The notes under the pieces were generated by a model. That model did not search any database, was not told where the DNA came from, and saw only the letters and a program-made list of their open reading frames with translations. Shown here one piece after another: positions 1-8,339 of a stretch of DNA of 64,000 nucleotides. This stretch comes from Microbacterium horticulturae (GTDB taxonomy: Bacteria; Actinomycetota; Actinomycetes; Actinomycetales; Microbacteriaceae). The stretch covers positions 3,581,983-3,645,982 of the forward strand of contig NZ_CP119108.1 of the NCBI RefSeq assembly GCF_029094505.1. Reading direction: 5' to 3'. The translations under genes and the position numbers were made by a program. Numbering within the stretch: the first letter of the stretch is position 1; every line of letters starts with the position of its first letter.

Positions 1-1
1 C

Positions 2-769
2 TGGGCGGGGCCTCGCACGATCGCCGTGGTCAACGGCAAGGGTGGCGCCGGCAAGACTCCGACCACCATCAACCTCGCGGCCGTGTTCGCCCGCAACGGC
101 GGTGCTGGCGTGCTCGCCTGGGACAACAACCAGACCCGCGGAACCCTCGGCTGGCGCACCGAGCAGGGCCCGCACGAGTCGACCCTGCTCGAGCTGCTGC
201 CCCAGACCGGGCTGCTGCTCGGCACCGGCGCCCAGTCGGCCGACCTGGCGCGATACGTGCACCATCAGACTGCCGACAAGTACGACGTGCTGCGGTCGAA
301 GCCGGCCGTGCTCGCCAATGAGCAGCGCATCACCGCCGAAGACGTGACGCGCATCCACGCGGTCGCGGCCAAGTACTACCGGCTCATCGTCATCGATTCG
401 GGCAACGACGAGACCGACCCGCTGTGGCTGCAGATGATCGACCAGGCCGACCAGCTCGTCGTCGCGACCACGACCCGTGACGACCACGCGGAGGCCGGTG
501 CGCTGCTGCTGGAGGCCCTCGCCGAGCGCGACGATCGCTCGGCCCGGCTCGCCCGCGAGGCCGTCGCCGTGGTCACGCAGGCCGATCCGAAGGCGACGGA
601 TGCCGACATCCGGCACGTTGCGGACGGATTCGGCTCCATCGCGCGCGAGGTCGTCACGATCCCGTTCGACCCGGCGCTCGTCGACGGCGTGATCACGTTC
701 GCCGCCCTGCGCGCCGACACGCAGCGCGCCTGGTTGGCCGCCGCCGCCGCGATCGCGCGCGGACTGTAG
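2..769 (+). CDS. MinD/ParA-like P-loop ATPase (5' end outside window)
   Basis: The reading frame is open from base 2, so the N-terminus lies outside the window. What remains is a ParA/MinD (SIMIBI) ATPase core. A deviant Walker A motif KGGAGKT comes about ten residues after the window edge, a DNNQTRGTLGWR stretch replaces the usual D-x-D switch, and there is a hydrophobic LIVIDSG strand (Walker B-like). Proteins of this family position cell components, plasmids or polar machinery. This one is unlinked from the chromosomal parAB at 37.6-40 kb, so it is probably not the segregation ATPase; that is inference. The stop is TAG at 767-769. A GTG at 26 is only an internal in-frame codon. Confidence 0.8.
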   Translation, partial: WAGPRTIAVVNGKGGAGKTPTTINLAAVFARNGGAGVLAWDNNQTRGTLGWRTEQGPHESTLLELLPQTGLLLGTGAQSADLARYVHHQTADKYDVLRSKPAVLANEQRITAEDVTRIHAVAAKYYRLIVIDSGNDETDPLWLQMIDQADQLVVATTTRDDHAEAGALLLEALAERDDRSARLAREAVAVVTQADPKATDADIRHVADGFGSIAREVVTIPFDPALVDGVITFAALRADTQRAWLAAAAAIARGL

Positions 770-861
770 CCCGCAGCATCCACTCTCCAGGCGCCCCGGG
801 CGCCCTCGCGCCCGCAATCCCGCTGCGCCCCGAGGTGTGCCGTTGATGGATGCCGCGGACC

Positions 862-929
862 CACGTCTCCGCGAGAGCACGCTCGTGCACGCCCAGAGCG
901 CGTGAAAGCGTGCACGGACGTGATCTCGC
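862..929. repeat. Intergenic palindromic stretch
   Basis: The gap between the ATPase and the L9 terminator contains inverted pairs: CACGTC (862-867) with GACGTG (917-922), CGTGCACG (884-891) with CGTGCACG (909-916, self-complementary), and GCGAGA with TCTCGC. No gene is visible here. It may be the end of the ATPase transcript or a decayed palindromic repeat. Confidence 0.35.
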
Positions 930-968
930 GAAGAAACAGGCCGCGGCATCCCGTCTCCACAACGCGAA

Positions 969-998
969 GAGGCCGCCGACCCGAAGGTCGGCGGCCTC
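969..998 (-). terminator. Terminator hairpin of the rpsF-ssb-rpsR-rplI operon
   Basis: A perfect 13-bp stem (GAGGCCGCCGACC / GGTCGGCGGCCTC) closes on a four-base loop, TTCG when read on the minus strand. It starts 13 bases after the rplI stop codon. The U-tract is poor, as is common in high-GC actinobacteria. Confidence 0.8.
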
Positions 999-1011
999 TC
1001 ACAGCGTGTCG

Positions 1012-1464
1012 CTACTTGGCGGCAACCACCTGCAGCGTGATGACGGCGGTCAGGTCGTCGCGCAGACGGACCGTCGCCTCGTGCTCACCGACGGCCTTGA
1101 TGGGCGAGGTGATGTGGATGCGGCGCTTGTCGAGCTCGCCGATGCCGGCGGCCTTGACGGCCTCCGCGATGTCGACGGTCTTGACCGAGCCGAACAGGCG
1201 GCCCTCAGCACCGGCCTTGACGGCCAGGCGGACCTTGGTGCCCTCAAGGGCGTCCTTGAGGGCCACGGCCTCTTCGTGGTCGTGGATGGCGCGCGCGTCG
1301 CGGGCGGCGCGGATCGACGCCACCTGCTTCTCGCCGCCACGGCTCCACGTGACCGCAAAGCCCTGCGGGATGAGGTAGTTGCGGGCGTACCCGTTCTTGA
1401 CCTCGACCACGTCACCGGCGCTACCGAGACCTGCGACCTCGTTCGTGAGAATCAACTTTGCCAT
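1012..1464 (-). CDS. rplI: 50S ribosomal protein L9
   Basis: A 150-residue ribosomal protein L9, a large-subunit protein that helps maintain reading frame. The N-terminal signature ([29 protein letters not shown]) starts exactly at the chosen ATG (1464-1462), and the length matches the family. The longer upstream frame runs through rpsR and is not coding. It is the last gene of the rpsF-ssb-rpsR-rplI operon and is followed by a strong hairpin. The AAGGAGCACCCG just before the start supplies the ribosome-binding site. Confidence 0.97.
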   Translation of the reverse strand: MAKLILTNEVAGLGSAGDVVEVKNGYARNYLIPQGFAVTWSRGGEKQVASIRAARDARAIHDHEEAVALKDALEGTKVRLAVKAGAEGRLFGSVKTVDIAEAVKAAGIGELDKRRIHITSPIKAVGEHEATVRLRDDLTAVITLQVVAAK

Positions 1465-1474
1465 CGGGTGCTCC

Positions 1475-1729
1475 TTAGCGGCCGGCGCCGGCGTAGGGCA
1501 GGAGCGCCATCTCGCGCGCGTTCTTGATCGCGCGGGCGATGAGGCGCTGCTCCTGCACGGAGACACCGGTGATACGACGGGCGCGGATCTTTCCACGCTC
1601 CGAGATGAACTTGCGGAGGGTGGCGACGTCCTTGTAGTCAATGACGCCGACACGGATGTGCTTCGCGGGAGCGGCGTTCTTCGCGCCCTTCCGCGGCTTG
1701 CGGCGGTCGCCGCTCGACTTTCCAGCCAT
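1475..1729 (-). CDS. rpsR: 30S ribosomal protein S18 (cysteine-free form)
   Basis: An 84-residue S18, a small-subunit protein that pairs with S6 on 16S rRNA. The core [19 protein letters not shown] and the C-terminal [13 protein letters not shown] are typical. The N-terminal region where the zinc-binding paralogue has CxxC shows no cysteine at all ([11 protein letters not shown]), so this is the zinc-independent form. Actinobacteria often carry both forms, and the zinc-free copy is then usually repressed by Zur. Here it sits in the main S6/SSB operon, so it is probably the housekeeping S18. It lies 10 bases upstream of rplI. Confidence 0.96.
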   Translation of the reverse strand: MAGKSSGDRRKPRKGAKNAAPAKHIRVGVIDYKDVATLRKFISERGKIRARRITGVSVQEQRLIARAIKNAREMALLPYAGAGR

Positions 1730-1849
1730 GTTGTTTCCTTAGATCAGATGAGAATTGTGAGGGATGCCTCAGCCTGTGCGTTCTGGTCGGCCATGCACGT
1801 CTCCACTCGCGCCCTTCGAGCGCTCGCTCAACGAGCGGTGCAGCCGCGA

Positions 1850-2350
1850 TCAGAACGGCGTGTCGTCGCCGTAGCTACCAGGCGTGCTCCACGCGTCCGC
1901 GCCGCCGCTGGACGAGCCGGGGGTCGACCACGGCTCCTCCGAGACCTGCTGCTGACGCGGGGCTCCGCCACCGGCACCACCCGACGAGGCCGCGCGCGTG
2001 ACCTGAGCGGTCGCATAACGCAGCGAGGGGCCGATCTCGTCGACCTCCAGCTCGATCGAGGTGCGGTTGTTGCCCTCGCGGTCCTGGTACGAGCGCTGCT
2101 TGAGACGCCCGGTGGCCACGACACGCGAGCCCTTGGTGAGCGAACCCGCCACGTGCTCGGCGAAGTCACGCCACACGCTCGCGCGGAGGAACAGCGCTTC
2201 GCCGTCCTTCCACTCGTTCGCCTGGCGATCGAACGTGCGCGGCGTCGACGCGATCGTGAAGTTCGCGACGGGCAGGCCCGACTGCGTGTAGCGCAGCTCG
2301 GGGTCTGCCGTGAGGTTTCCCACGACGGTGATGATCGTCTCGCCGGCCAT
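1850..2350 (-). CDS. ssb: Single-stranded DNA-binding protein
   Basis: A 166-residue SSB. The N-terminal OB fold (about residues 1-110) carries the [15 protein letters not shown] signature and [16 protein letters not shown] Gly/Ser/Pro-rich disordered linker follows, and the acidic C-terminal tip ends in DDTPF, close to the consensus DDIPF that recruits replication and repair partners. It lies between rpsF (5 bases upstream) and rpsR, as in most bacteria. Confidence 0.96.
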   Translation of the reverse strand: MAGETIITVVGNLTADPELRYTQSGLPVANFTIASTPRTFDRQANEWKDGEALFLRASVWRDFAEHVAGSLTKGSRVVATGRLKQRSYQDREGNNRTSIELEVDEIGPSLRYATAQVTRAASSGGAGGGAPRQQQVSEEPWSTPGSSSGGADAWSTPGSYGDDTPF

Positions 2351-2355
2351 CGTGC

Positions 2356-2724
2356 TTACGCCTTCGCCCCGGCGGTGGCCTTGCGAGCAGCCTTGGCCTC
2401 GCTGCGGACCTTCTCGGCGGCGACCTGGGCGATCGCCTCCTCGGCACGCAGGACCTTGGTGCGCATGACGAGCTCGTTCAGCTTGAGCTGACGGTCGAGC
2501 TCCTGCGTCGCCTCGCTGGTCGCGGTGAAGTCGACGACGGCGTAGATGCCCTCGTTCTTCTTCTGGATCTCGTACGCCAGACGGCGACGGCCCCAGATGT
2601 CCACGTTGTCGATCGTTCCCTTGGCGTCGGTGATGACCTTGAGGAACTTGTCCAGGTGCGTCGAGACCTGGCGCTCATCGATCTCAGGGTTCAGAATGAC
2701 CATGAGTTCGTACTGGTGCGTCAC
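2356..2724 (-). CDS. rpsF: 30S ribosomal protein S6
   Basis: A 122-residue S6, the partner of S18. [20 protein letters not shown] and [20 protein letters not shown] are family signatures, and an Ala/Lys-rich tail follows. It is the first gene of the operon. The start is preceded by a strong Shine-Dalgarno sequence (GGAGGTGGGTAAGTG), which fixes the ATG at 2724. Confidence 0.96.
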   Translation of the reverse strand: MTHQYELMVILNPEIDERQVSTHLDKFLKVITDAKGTIDNVDIWGRRRLAYEIQKKNEGIYAVVDFTATSEATQELDRQLKLNELVMRTKVLRAEEAIAQVAAEKVRSEAKAARKATAGAKA

Positions 2725-2830
2725 TTACCCACCTCCTTCGGACTAGAACGGCTCGCAGGCATTTCCCACGAGCAGGAGGGTGTGTTGCGCATCGTCCGGC
2801 GTGCGGGGCACACCAGACAACCTTGACAGT

Positions 2831-3760
2831 CTATCGGATGCCGCTGCCCGCGTCGAACTCGAGCGAGGGCTCGTCGGCCACCGACAGCGAGAGGACCGCG
2901 GTCTCGACGATCTCCTGCGACTCGATCTGCCGTTCGAGGTCGCGCAGCCGCACGGCCACGTCGTGCTCCTGCGCGTCGCCGGCCAGGTCGACCTCCGCCA
3001 CCACGAACAAGCGGTTCGGGCCGACGTACTCCAGGTGCAGGTAGGTGACGCGCTCGATCTCGGGGTCGCTCAGCAGCGCAAGCCCCGCACGCGCCCGCAC
3101 CCCGACGCTGACGGTCGTACCGATGAGGAAGGCGACATTGCGGCGGATCAGCATGACCGCGACGATCCCCAGCAGAATGCCCACGAGGATGGATCCTGCG
3201 GCATCCCACACCGCCTCACCGGTCAGCTGGTGCGCCAGAATCGAGCCACCGGCCAGGCCGAGGCCGATCAGTGCCGCGGCATCCTCGAAGAAGACCGCCC
3301 GCAGCGTGGTGTCGCTGGTGTCGAGCACGAAGTCCCAGGTGGACGATCCGCGCTGGTGCGCGAGCCGGCGCGACTTGACGAACGCCTGCAGAAACGACGA
3401 GCCCTCGAACACGAACGCGATGCCCAGCACGACGTAGGCGATCACCGGGTCTTCGACCGGCTCGGCCGAGCCCAGCTCCTGGATGCCGTGCATCACCGAC
3501 ACGATGGCGCCCGCGGTGAAGATGCCGAACGCGGCGATCAGCGACCAGACGAACGCGCTGCGCCCGTACCCGAGCGGGTGTCGTTCGTCCTTGGGCTTGG
3601 CCGAGTGCCGATCGGCGATGAGCAGGAACACCTCGTTGCCGGCATCCGCCCACGAATGCGCCGCCTCGGCGACCATCGATGCCGACGAGGTGAGGGCGGC
3701 CGCCACCGTCTTGGCGACCGCGACGAGGATGTTGGCGAGGAATGCGATGATCACCGTCAC
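2831..3760 (-). CDS. Cation diffusion facilitator (CDF) transporter
   Basis: A 309-residue CDF-family metal exporter. The first helix carries the metal-site motif HSWADAGNE (HxxxD), and DTSDTTLRAVFFEDAAALIG gives the second half of the transport site in the variant seen in ZnT9-like members. About six membrane helices are followed by a C-terminal cytoplasmic domain of about 90 residues (LHLEYVGPNRLFVVAEVDL) of the type that dimerises and senses metal. It probably exports Zn2+, Mn2+ or Fe2+ by proton antiport; the metal cannot be read from sequence. GTG start with no clear Shine-Dalgarno sequence, so a leaderless transcript is possible. Confidence 0.88.
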   Translation of the reverse strand: MTVIIAFLANILVAVAKTVAAALTSSASMVAEAAHSWADAGNEVFLLIADRHSAKPKDERHPLGYGRSAFVWSLIAAFGIFTAGAIVSVMHGIQELGSAEPVEDPVIAYVVLGIAFVFEGSSFLQAFVKSRRLAHQRGSSTWDFVLDTSDTTLRAVFFEDAAALIGLGLAGGSILAHQLTGEAVWDAAGSILVGILLGIVAVMLIRRNVAFLIGTTVSVGVRARAGLALLSDPEIERVTYLHLEYVGPNRLFVVAEVDLAGDAQEHDVAVRLRDLERQIESQEIVETAVLSLSVADEPSLEFDAGSGIR

Positions 3761-3830
3761 GCCGAAAGGCTACGCCCGCGCGCTCCCGGTACCGTGGTCG
3801 AATGCTGTGCGAACCGGACGAGGTGGACCG

Positions 3831-4988
3831 ATGACGCTGCCCTTCGACGCGAGTGCCCTGACCGAACCGGTCGACAAGAAGGCCGCACGCGCCTTCTGGA
3901 AGAGCGTGCGGCCCGCCGGCGCGAACGTCGGCCGCATCATCGGCGGCGTGTTCATCGCCGTGTTCCTGGTGTTCTTCATCGGCGTCGCCGCGCAGGTGCT
4001 TCGGGCGTTCTTCGCGGCCGGTGCCGACATCGGCGGCGGATTCGGCACCATGTTCATGGTCGTGCCGATCATCTTCCTCGCCCTGATCGTCGTCGGAGCG
4101 CTCGCCGTCGGGCGGAACCTGCTGGGCTCCGGCGCGGCGGTCATGGCGTATCGGCTCGACCGCTTCGCCCACGCCAACGGCATGGCCTACGACGTCGGCC
4201 TGGCCGATCCGCAGCTGCCGGGCATGATCTTCCAGCGTGGACACGACCGCCGCTCGTCGAACCTGGTGCGCGGGCAGCGGCCGCGCTTCGTCGAGTTCGG
4301 CAACTACCGCTACAAGACGGGCTCGGGCAAGAGCGAGTCCACACATACCTGGGGTTACGTCGCGATCAAACTCGATGCGCCGCTGCCCAACATCGTGCTC
4401 GACGCGAAGAGCAACAACGGACTGTTCGGGTCGAACCTGCCCGCGTCGTTCGCCCGCGGCCAGCGCCTGTCGCTCGAGGGCGACTTCGACGACCACTTCG
4501 CGCTGTACTGCCCCGAAGGGTACGAGCAGGATGCCCTGTACCTGTTCACGCCCGACATCATGGCGCGGTTCGTCGACCATGCCGCCGCGCTCGACGTCGA
4601 GATCGTCGACGACTGGCTGTTCCTGTACGCACAGCGCCACCTGTCGACGCTCGACCCGGCGACGTGGCAATGGCTGTTCGCAACCGTGGGCGCGATCCTC
4701 GACAAAATGGCGCAGTGGGCACGCTGGCGCGACGATCGGTTGGCTCGCGATGCCGCGACCACCGCGACCGCGAACGCCGCCGTGGGCGCACCCGAGACCG
4801 GCGGCGCTCTCTCCGCTGGGGTCGGCGCCGCACCGCAGCATCCCTTCGTCGCAGGTTCCACGCCGCTGGCCCCACCGCCACCCGGCGTCGCACCGCAGGG
4901 CCGCCGTCTGCGCGGGGGCGTGCCGGTGGCCGCCCTCGTGGGGGTGGCCGTGATAGCGGTCGGGTGGTTCTTCCTCTTCGCGCGCTGA
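3831..4988 (+). CDS. Uncharacterised membrane protein
   Basis: 385 residues; family not recognised. Two membrane helices lie near the N-terminus (about residues 38-60, GGVFIAVFLVFFIGVAAQV, and 70-95). A cytoplasmic region of about 220 residues follows, with a tyrosine-rich beta pattern (FVEFGNYRYKTGSGKSES) and FDDHFALYCPEGYEQDALY. Then come an Ala/Pro-rich linker and one C-terminal helix (VAALVGVAVIAVGWFFLF). The ATG at 3831 is preceded by AGGTGG; the longer upstream frame overlaps the divergent CDF gene and is unlikely to be used. The ORF is real by length, codon pattern and ribosome-binding site. Confidence 0.8.
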   Translation: MTLPFDASALTEPVDKKAARAFWKSVRPAGANVGRIIGGVFIAVFLVFFIGVAAQVLRAFFAAGADIGGGFGTMFMVVPIIFLALIVVGALAVGRNLLGSGAAVMAYRLDRFAHANGMAYDVGLADPQLPGMIFQRGHDRRSSNLVRGQRPRFVEFGNYRYKTGSGKSESTHTWGYVAIKLDAPLPNIVLDAKSNNGLFGSNLPASFARGQRLSLEGDFDDHFALYCPEGYEQDALYLFTPDIMARFVDHAAALDVEIVDDWLFLYAQRHLSTLDPATWQWLFATVGAILDKMAQWARWRDDRLARDAATTATANAAVGAPETGGALSAGVGAAPQHPFVAGSTPLAPPPPGVAPQGRRLRGGVPVAALVGVAVIAVGWFFLFAR

Positions 4989-5018
4989 CGGCGCCGACCT
5001 GCCCGCTACGGTGGTCGG

Positions 5019-6021
5019 ATGGAATGGACGGCGGATGTCGCAGCCGGCGACTGGCTGCGCAAACGGCTCGACGAGCACTGGGCGCAGACCATGCACATCG
5101 TGGTGCCGCGCGGGTTCGAGGCGTATGCACGCGTGTTCCACCCGACCGTGCGGGAGCGGCCGGTCAGCGGCACGTGGCCGGCGGAGGACGACACCCGGGC
5201 GTGGGAAGCCTTCTTCGCCGCGGGGACCGAGGTCGATGCCGAGCAGGTCACATGGCAGCGCACGGCCGATGCGTTCGGCACCGTCATGCACCCGCTGGCA
5301 CAGTGGCCGCGCATCGTGCGCAGCGACGACCCCCACGGCGGGTGCGCCCCGTGACGATGACGGCTGGCGGTACGACCCGCCCGAGCAGGGCGCCCTCGTC
5401 GCTGAGCCGCTCGCGGCGCTCGCCAGGCTGCTCGCCGAGGCGACGACGACGCCGGATGCCGGTTACGCCGGTGTCTGGGAGGGCTGGGGCGGCCTGGTCG
5501 GCACGATGGTGCACGATGCGGCGAGCGGGCTGTTCGGAAATGTCAGCGGGATGCCGCGGAGGTACGCGGAATACACGTCGGATGACACGCCGCACCGCTC
5601 CGTGCTGTATCGGTCGCTGAAGGACGTCTTCAACAACCCGTTCCGCAAAGGCACCTGGCAGCCCGGCATCCTCTCCGACGAGATCTCACGCGGCCCGCGT
5701 CTGGAGCTGCCGAACCGGTCGTATGTGCTGTTCCGCGGCGGGGTCACGACGTTCGGCGACCCGGGCTGGCCGGTCCGCGTACCGTGGAGCGATCAGACCG
5801 ATGCCGACGAGCAGCGGTGGGTACGGCCGCCGGACGCGCCCAACCTGGTCTGGCCCGACGACCACGCGTGGGTGATGGTCAGCGAGATCGATTTCGACTC
5901 GACGATCGTGGCCGGCTCCGCCGAGCTGATCGCGGCGATCGTCGCCGATCCGGCGCTGGAAGCGGCATCCATCCCCGCCGACTCCGACCTGTCGTGGGAT
6001 GCGGACGAGGTGAACCGCTGA
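5019..6021 (+). pseudogene. Uncharacterised protein split by a +1 frameshift
   Basis: Two reading frames read as one protein. The first runs from ATG 5019 (MEWTADVAAGDWLRKRLDEH...) to a stop at about 5354. The second opens about 5335-5355 (DDDGWRYDPPEQGALVAEPL...) and runs to 6021. Removing one C from the run at 5330-5334 or at 5347-5350 joins them into a 333-residue protein with no other stop. The first part is too well formed to be chance, and the second lacks its own start or ribosome-binding site at the join. Family unknown; no membrane helices or signal peptide. It is either a real inactivating mutation or a sequencing/assembly indel in a C run. Confidence 0.75.
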
Positions 6022-6095
6022 CGGTGCCGAGCACGCTCACCGCTTTGGCTGACGAGCACGGCACCCGCTTCTCGATGCTCGTCAGGTTCGTCGCG

Positions 6096-6782
6096 TCAGC
6101 GATCGGCGGCGGGGCGGTGCGGGCCTCGCTCTTCTGACGCTGTCTTGCGCACGCCCAGCAGCCGGGCGAACAGCCGGTGCAGGGGCCCGGTCAGCATCAG
6201 GAGGAACAGCGCGTAGTAACTGATCTGCGTCACGGTCACGGCGATCACGAGCGCGATGCCGAACAGCAGAGTCATCGAGATGTCAACGGCCATCCCGCGG
6301 CGCACGTCCGCGTCGTCGATGGAGTGGAGTTCGGGATGCCGGTGCAGCACGAGCCGCTGGACCAGGGCGAGGGCGCTGGTGAGCATCATCGTGCCGATGT
6401 ACACGACCTTCACGACCGGGTCGTCGTCGGGCATGGCGCCCGTGAGGGCAGTGGCCACCGGCATCCACACGATCGTCAGCAGCCACGCGATGCACACCCA
6501 CAGCAGGCGGGTCGAGACGAATTCGACGCGGGCGAACAGCTGGTGCTGGTTGACCCAGAAGCTCGCGATGACGACGAAGCTGATGGCGAACGTGATGAGC
6601 TGCCACTGGTGCTCGGCGAACCAGCCGGCGGTGCCGAGTCCGGGTTCGGCGTCGCCGACGCTCTCCATCAGCGGCAGGATCAGCAGCGTCATGGCGATCG
6701 CGACGACCGCGTCGACGAACGCCTTGGCACGCTCGGCGCTGAAGATGCGGGTCTCGCGCTCCGTTGGGTTCTCGTCGCTCAC
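6096..6782 (-). CDS. TMEM175-like (DUF1211) potassium channel protein
   Basis: 228 residues with about six membrane helices. The first helix has the family pattern [20 protein letters not shown]; the usual RxxxFSD is here RAKAFVD. Further segments are [19 protein letters not shown] and the helices about residues 80-190. Bacterial TMEM175 proteins are tetrameric K+-selective channels without the classic TVGYG filter. The GTG start at 6782 was chosen because the family N-terminus ([15 protein letters not shown]) begins just after it; the upstream extension overlaps the divergent neighbour. Confidence 0.85.
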   Translation of the reverse strand: MSDENPTERETRIFSAERAKAFVDAVVAIAMTLLILPLMESVGDAEPGLGTAGWFAEHQWQLITFAISFVVIASFWVNQHQLFARVEFVSTRLLWVCIAWLLTIVWMPVATALTGAMPDDDPVVKVVYIGTMMLTSALALVQRLVLHRHPELHSIDDADVRRGMAVDISMTLLFGIALVIAVTVTQISYYALFLLMLTGPLHRLFARLLGVRKTASEERGPHRPAADR

Positions 6783-6838
6783 GGTGCGATGGTAGCGGAG
6801 GCGCTCGAGCAGATAGGCTCGCCGCGGAAGGAGCGACG

Positions 6839-7927
6839 ATGCACGATCTCGAACAGGCCCGCCGTACTCGTGATTGGGTAAGCGAGGCGGTGCGGAGGGT
6901 CGCCGCTGACGCCAACCGGTCGAGCGACACACATCTGCTGACGGTTCCGTTGCCGACCGAGTGGGGCATCGAGCTCTACCTCAAGGACGAGTCGACGCAC
7001 CCGACCGGGAGTCTGAAGCACCGGCTCGCGCGGTCACTGTTCTTGTACGGCCTGTGCAACGGGTGGATTCTCGAGGACACCACCATCGTCGAGGCATCGA
7101 GCGGCTCGACGGCCGTCTCGGAGGCGTATTTCGCCCGGATGCTGGGGCTGCCGTTCGTCGCGGTCGTGACGCGGTCGACCACGCGCGAGAAGCTCGACCT
7201 CATCGAGTTCTACGGCGGCCGGTGCCACTTCGTCGACGACCCGGGCGAGGTGTACGCCGAAGCCGCCCGCATCGCAGCCTCCTGCGGTGGCCACTACATG
7301 GACCAGTTCACGTACGCGGAGCGCGCGACCGACTGGCGCGGCAACAACAACATCGCCGAGTCGATCTTCGAGCAGCTCTCGGCTGAACAACACCCGGTGC
7401 CGCGGTGGATCGTCGTCGGTGCCGGCACCGGCGGCACCAGTGCGACGATCGGTCGCTATCTGCGGTACCAGCGGCATCCCACCCAGCTGTGCGTGGCCGA
7501 TCCCGAGAACTCGGCGTTCCTGGACGCCTGGGCCACCGGCGACCTGACCGTCACCACGGGTGCGCCCAGTCGCATCGAAGGCATCGGCCGCCCGCGGGTC
7601 GAGCCGAGCTTCTTGCCGCAGATCGTCGACCACATGGTGCGGGTGCCGGATGCCGCATCCATCGCCGCGATGCGGTTCGTCCGCGCACGCACGGGGTACG
7701 GCGCCGGCGCATCGACGGGCACGAACCTGTGGGCGGCGTTCGGGCTGATCGCCGACATGCTGCGCCGCGGCGAGACCGGCAGTGTCGTCACGCTGCTGTG
7801 CGACTCGGCCGACCGCTACCGGCACACCTACGGCGACGACGCGTGGCTCGCCGAGCGCGGCATCGACCTCGCGGGGCCTTCGGCTGTGCTCGAGGAGTTC
7901 GCCGCGACCGGCGCCTGGCCTGCCTGA
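6839..7927 (+). CDS. cds1: PLP-dependent L-cysteine desulfhydrase, Cds1-like
   Basis: A 362-residue fold-type II PLP enzyme of the cysteine synthase superfamily. Near the N-terminus, [20 protein letters not shown] holds the Schiff-base lysine (LKH). [15 protein letters not shown] is the substrate loop and [15 protein letters not shown] binds the PLP phosphate. As I remember it, the stretch from SSDTHLL to the lysine resembles mycobacterial Rv3684 (Cds1), which splits cysteine into H2S, pyruvate and ammonia. It is therefore called Cds1-like and not CysK. The ATG at 6839 has GGAAGGAG eight bases upstream. Confidence 0.75.
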   Translation: MHDLEQARRTRDWVSEAVRRVAADANRSSDTHLLTVPLPTEWGIELYLKDESTHPTGSLKHRLARSLFLYGLCNGWILEDTTIVEASSGSTAVSEAYFARMLGLPFVAVVTRSTTREKLDLIEFYGGRCHFVDDPGEVYAEAARIAASCGGHYMDQFTYAERATDWRGNNNIAESIFEQLSAEQHPVPRWIVVGAGTGGTSATIGRYLRYQRHPTQLCVADPENSAFLDAWATGDLTVTTGAPSRIEGIGRPRVEPSFLPQIVDHMVRVPDAASIAAMRFVRARTGYGAGASTGTNLWAAFGLIADMLRRGETGSVVTLLCDSADRYRHTYGDDAWLAERGIDLAGPSAVLEEFAATGAWPA

Positions 7928-7975
7928 GGGCGCGGCGTGCGCCGGGCCGAGGGCTGCGGCCCACGGCATCCCCCC

Positions 7976-8015
7976 GCCGCCCTCTGCCGCCCCCTGCCGC
8001 CCTCTGCCGCCCTCT
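7976..8015. repeat. 4 x 10-bp tandem repeat GCCGCCCTCT
   Basis: Four head-to-tail copies of GCCGCCCTCT (the second is GCCGCCCCCT). They open the gene-free 7928-8339 stretch between the convergent desulfhydrase gene and the ABC operon. Short tandem repeats of this kind tend to vary in copy number. Confidence 0.8.
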
Positions 8016-8053
8016 GTGCCGAGAGTCGCGTACGCCCACGCCTTCTCGGCCGT

Positions 8054-8156
8054 CCCTCGCCCCAGGCGAGGAGATCTGCCGGGGCGAGGGCCTTTTCGCG
8101 CATTTCGGCCCTCGCGTCGTCCATTCCCCTCGCCCGAGGCGAGGATGACCGGAATG
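8054..8156. repeat. Cluster of overlapping hairpins
   Basis: At least four inverted pairs lie in 100 bases: CCCTCGCCCC (8054-8063) with GGGGCGAGGG (8081-8090); GCGAGGGCC (8084-8092) with GGCCCTCGC (8107-8115), which competes with the first; CCTCGCC (8128-8134) with GGCGAGG (8138-8144); and CATTCC (8122-8127) with GGAATG (8151-8156) enclosing the last. No coding pattern was seen. Confidence 0.7.
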
Positions 8157-8194
8157 GCGAGCGGGTACTGCGCCGGACACCATCCTTGAACGCT

Positions 8195-8246
8195 ATTGAA
8201 CTTCCTGCTCACACACCGGCAACGCTGTGTGAGCAGGAAGTTCAAT
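8195..8246. terminator. Perfect 21-bp inverted repeat between convergent genes
   Basis: The arms ATTGAACTTCCTGCTCACAC(A) at 8195-8215 and their exact complement at 8226-8246 enclose a 10-base loop. The position, between two convergent genes, suggests a bidirectional terminator. The AT-richer arms and the perfect 21-bp match are unusual for this genome, so a protein-binding site or mobile-element remnant is also possible. Confidence 0.6.
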
Positions 8247-8339
8247 ATGGTGTGACGATGCGCCTCGCCCGCATCATCCAACCGGCGAGACGTCAGGTCG
8301 CGGGGGCCGGCGCCCGACGCGCGGCCCCGGGAAGCCGCC

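Noticed and set aside
862..929. A small RNA gene in the gap before the L9 terminator.
   Set aside because: There are inverted pairs but no promoter or terminator of its own; it is kept only as a low-confidence palindromic stretch.
2780..5620. A 946-residue open frame on the plus strand, and similarly long antisense frames (for example 3216-5336 minus, 8505-10268 plus).
   Set aside because: They run across several better-supported genes on both strands, are extremely Arg/Ala-rich and have no domains. Long spurious frames are expected in high-GC DNA.
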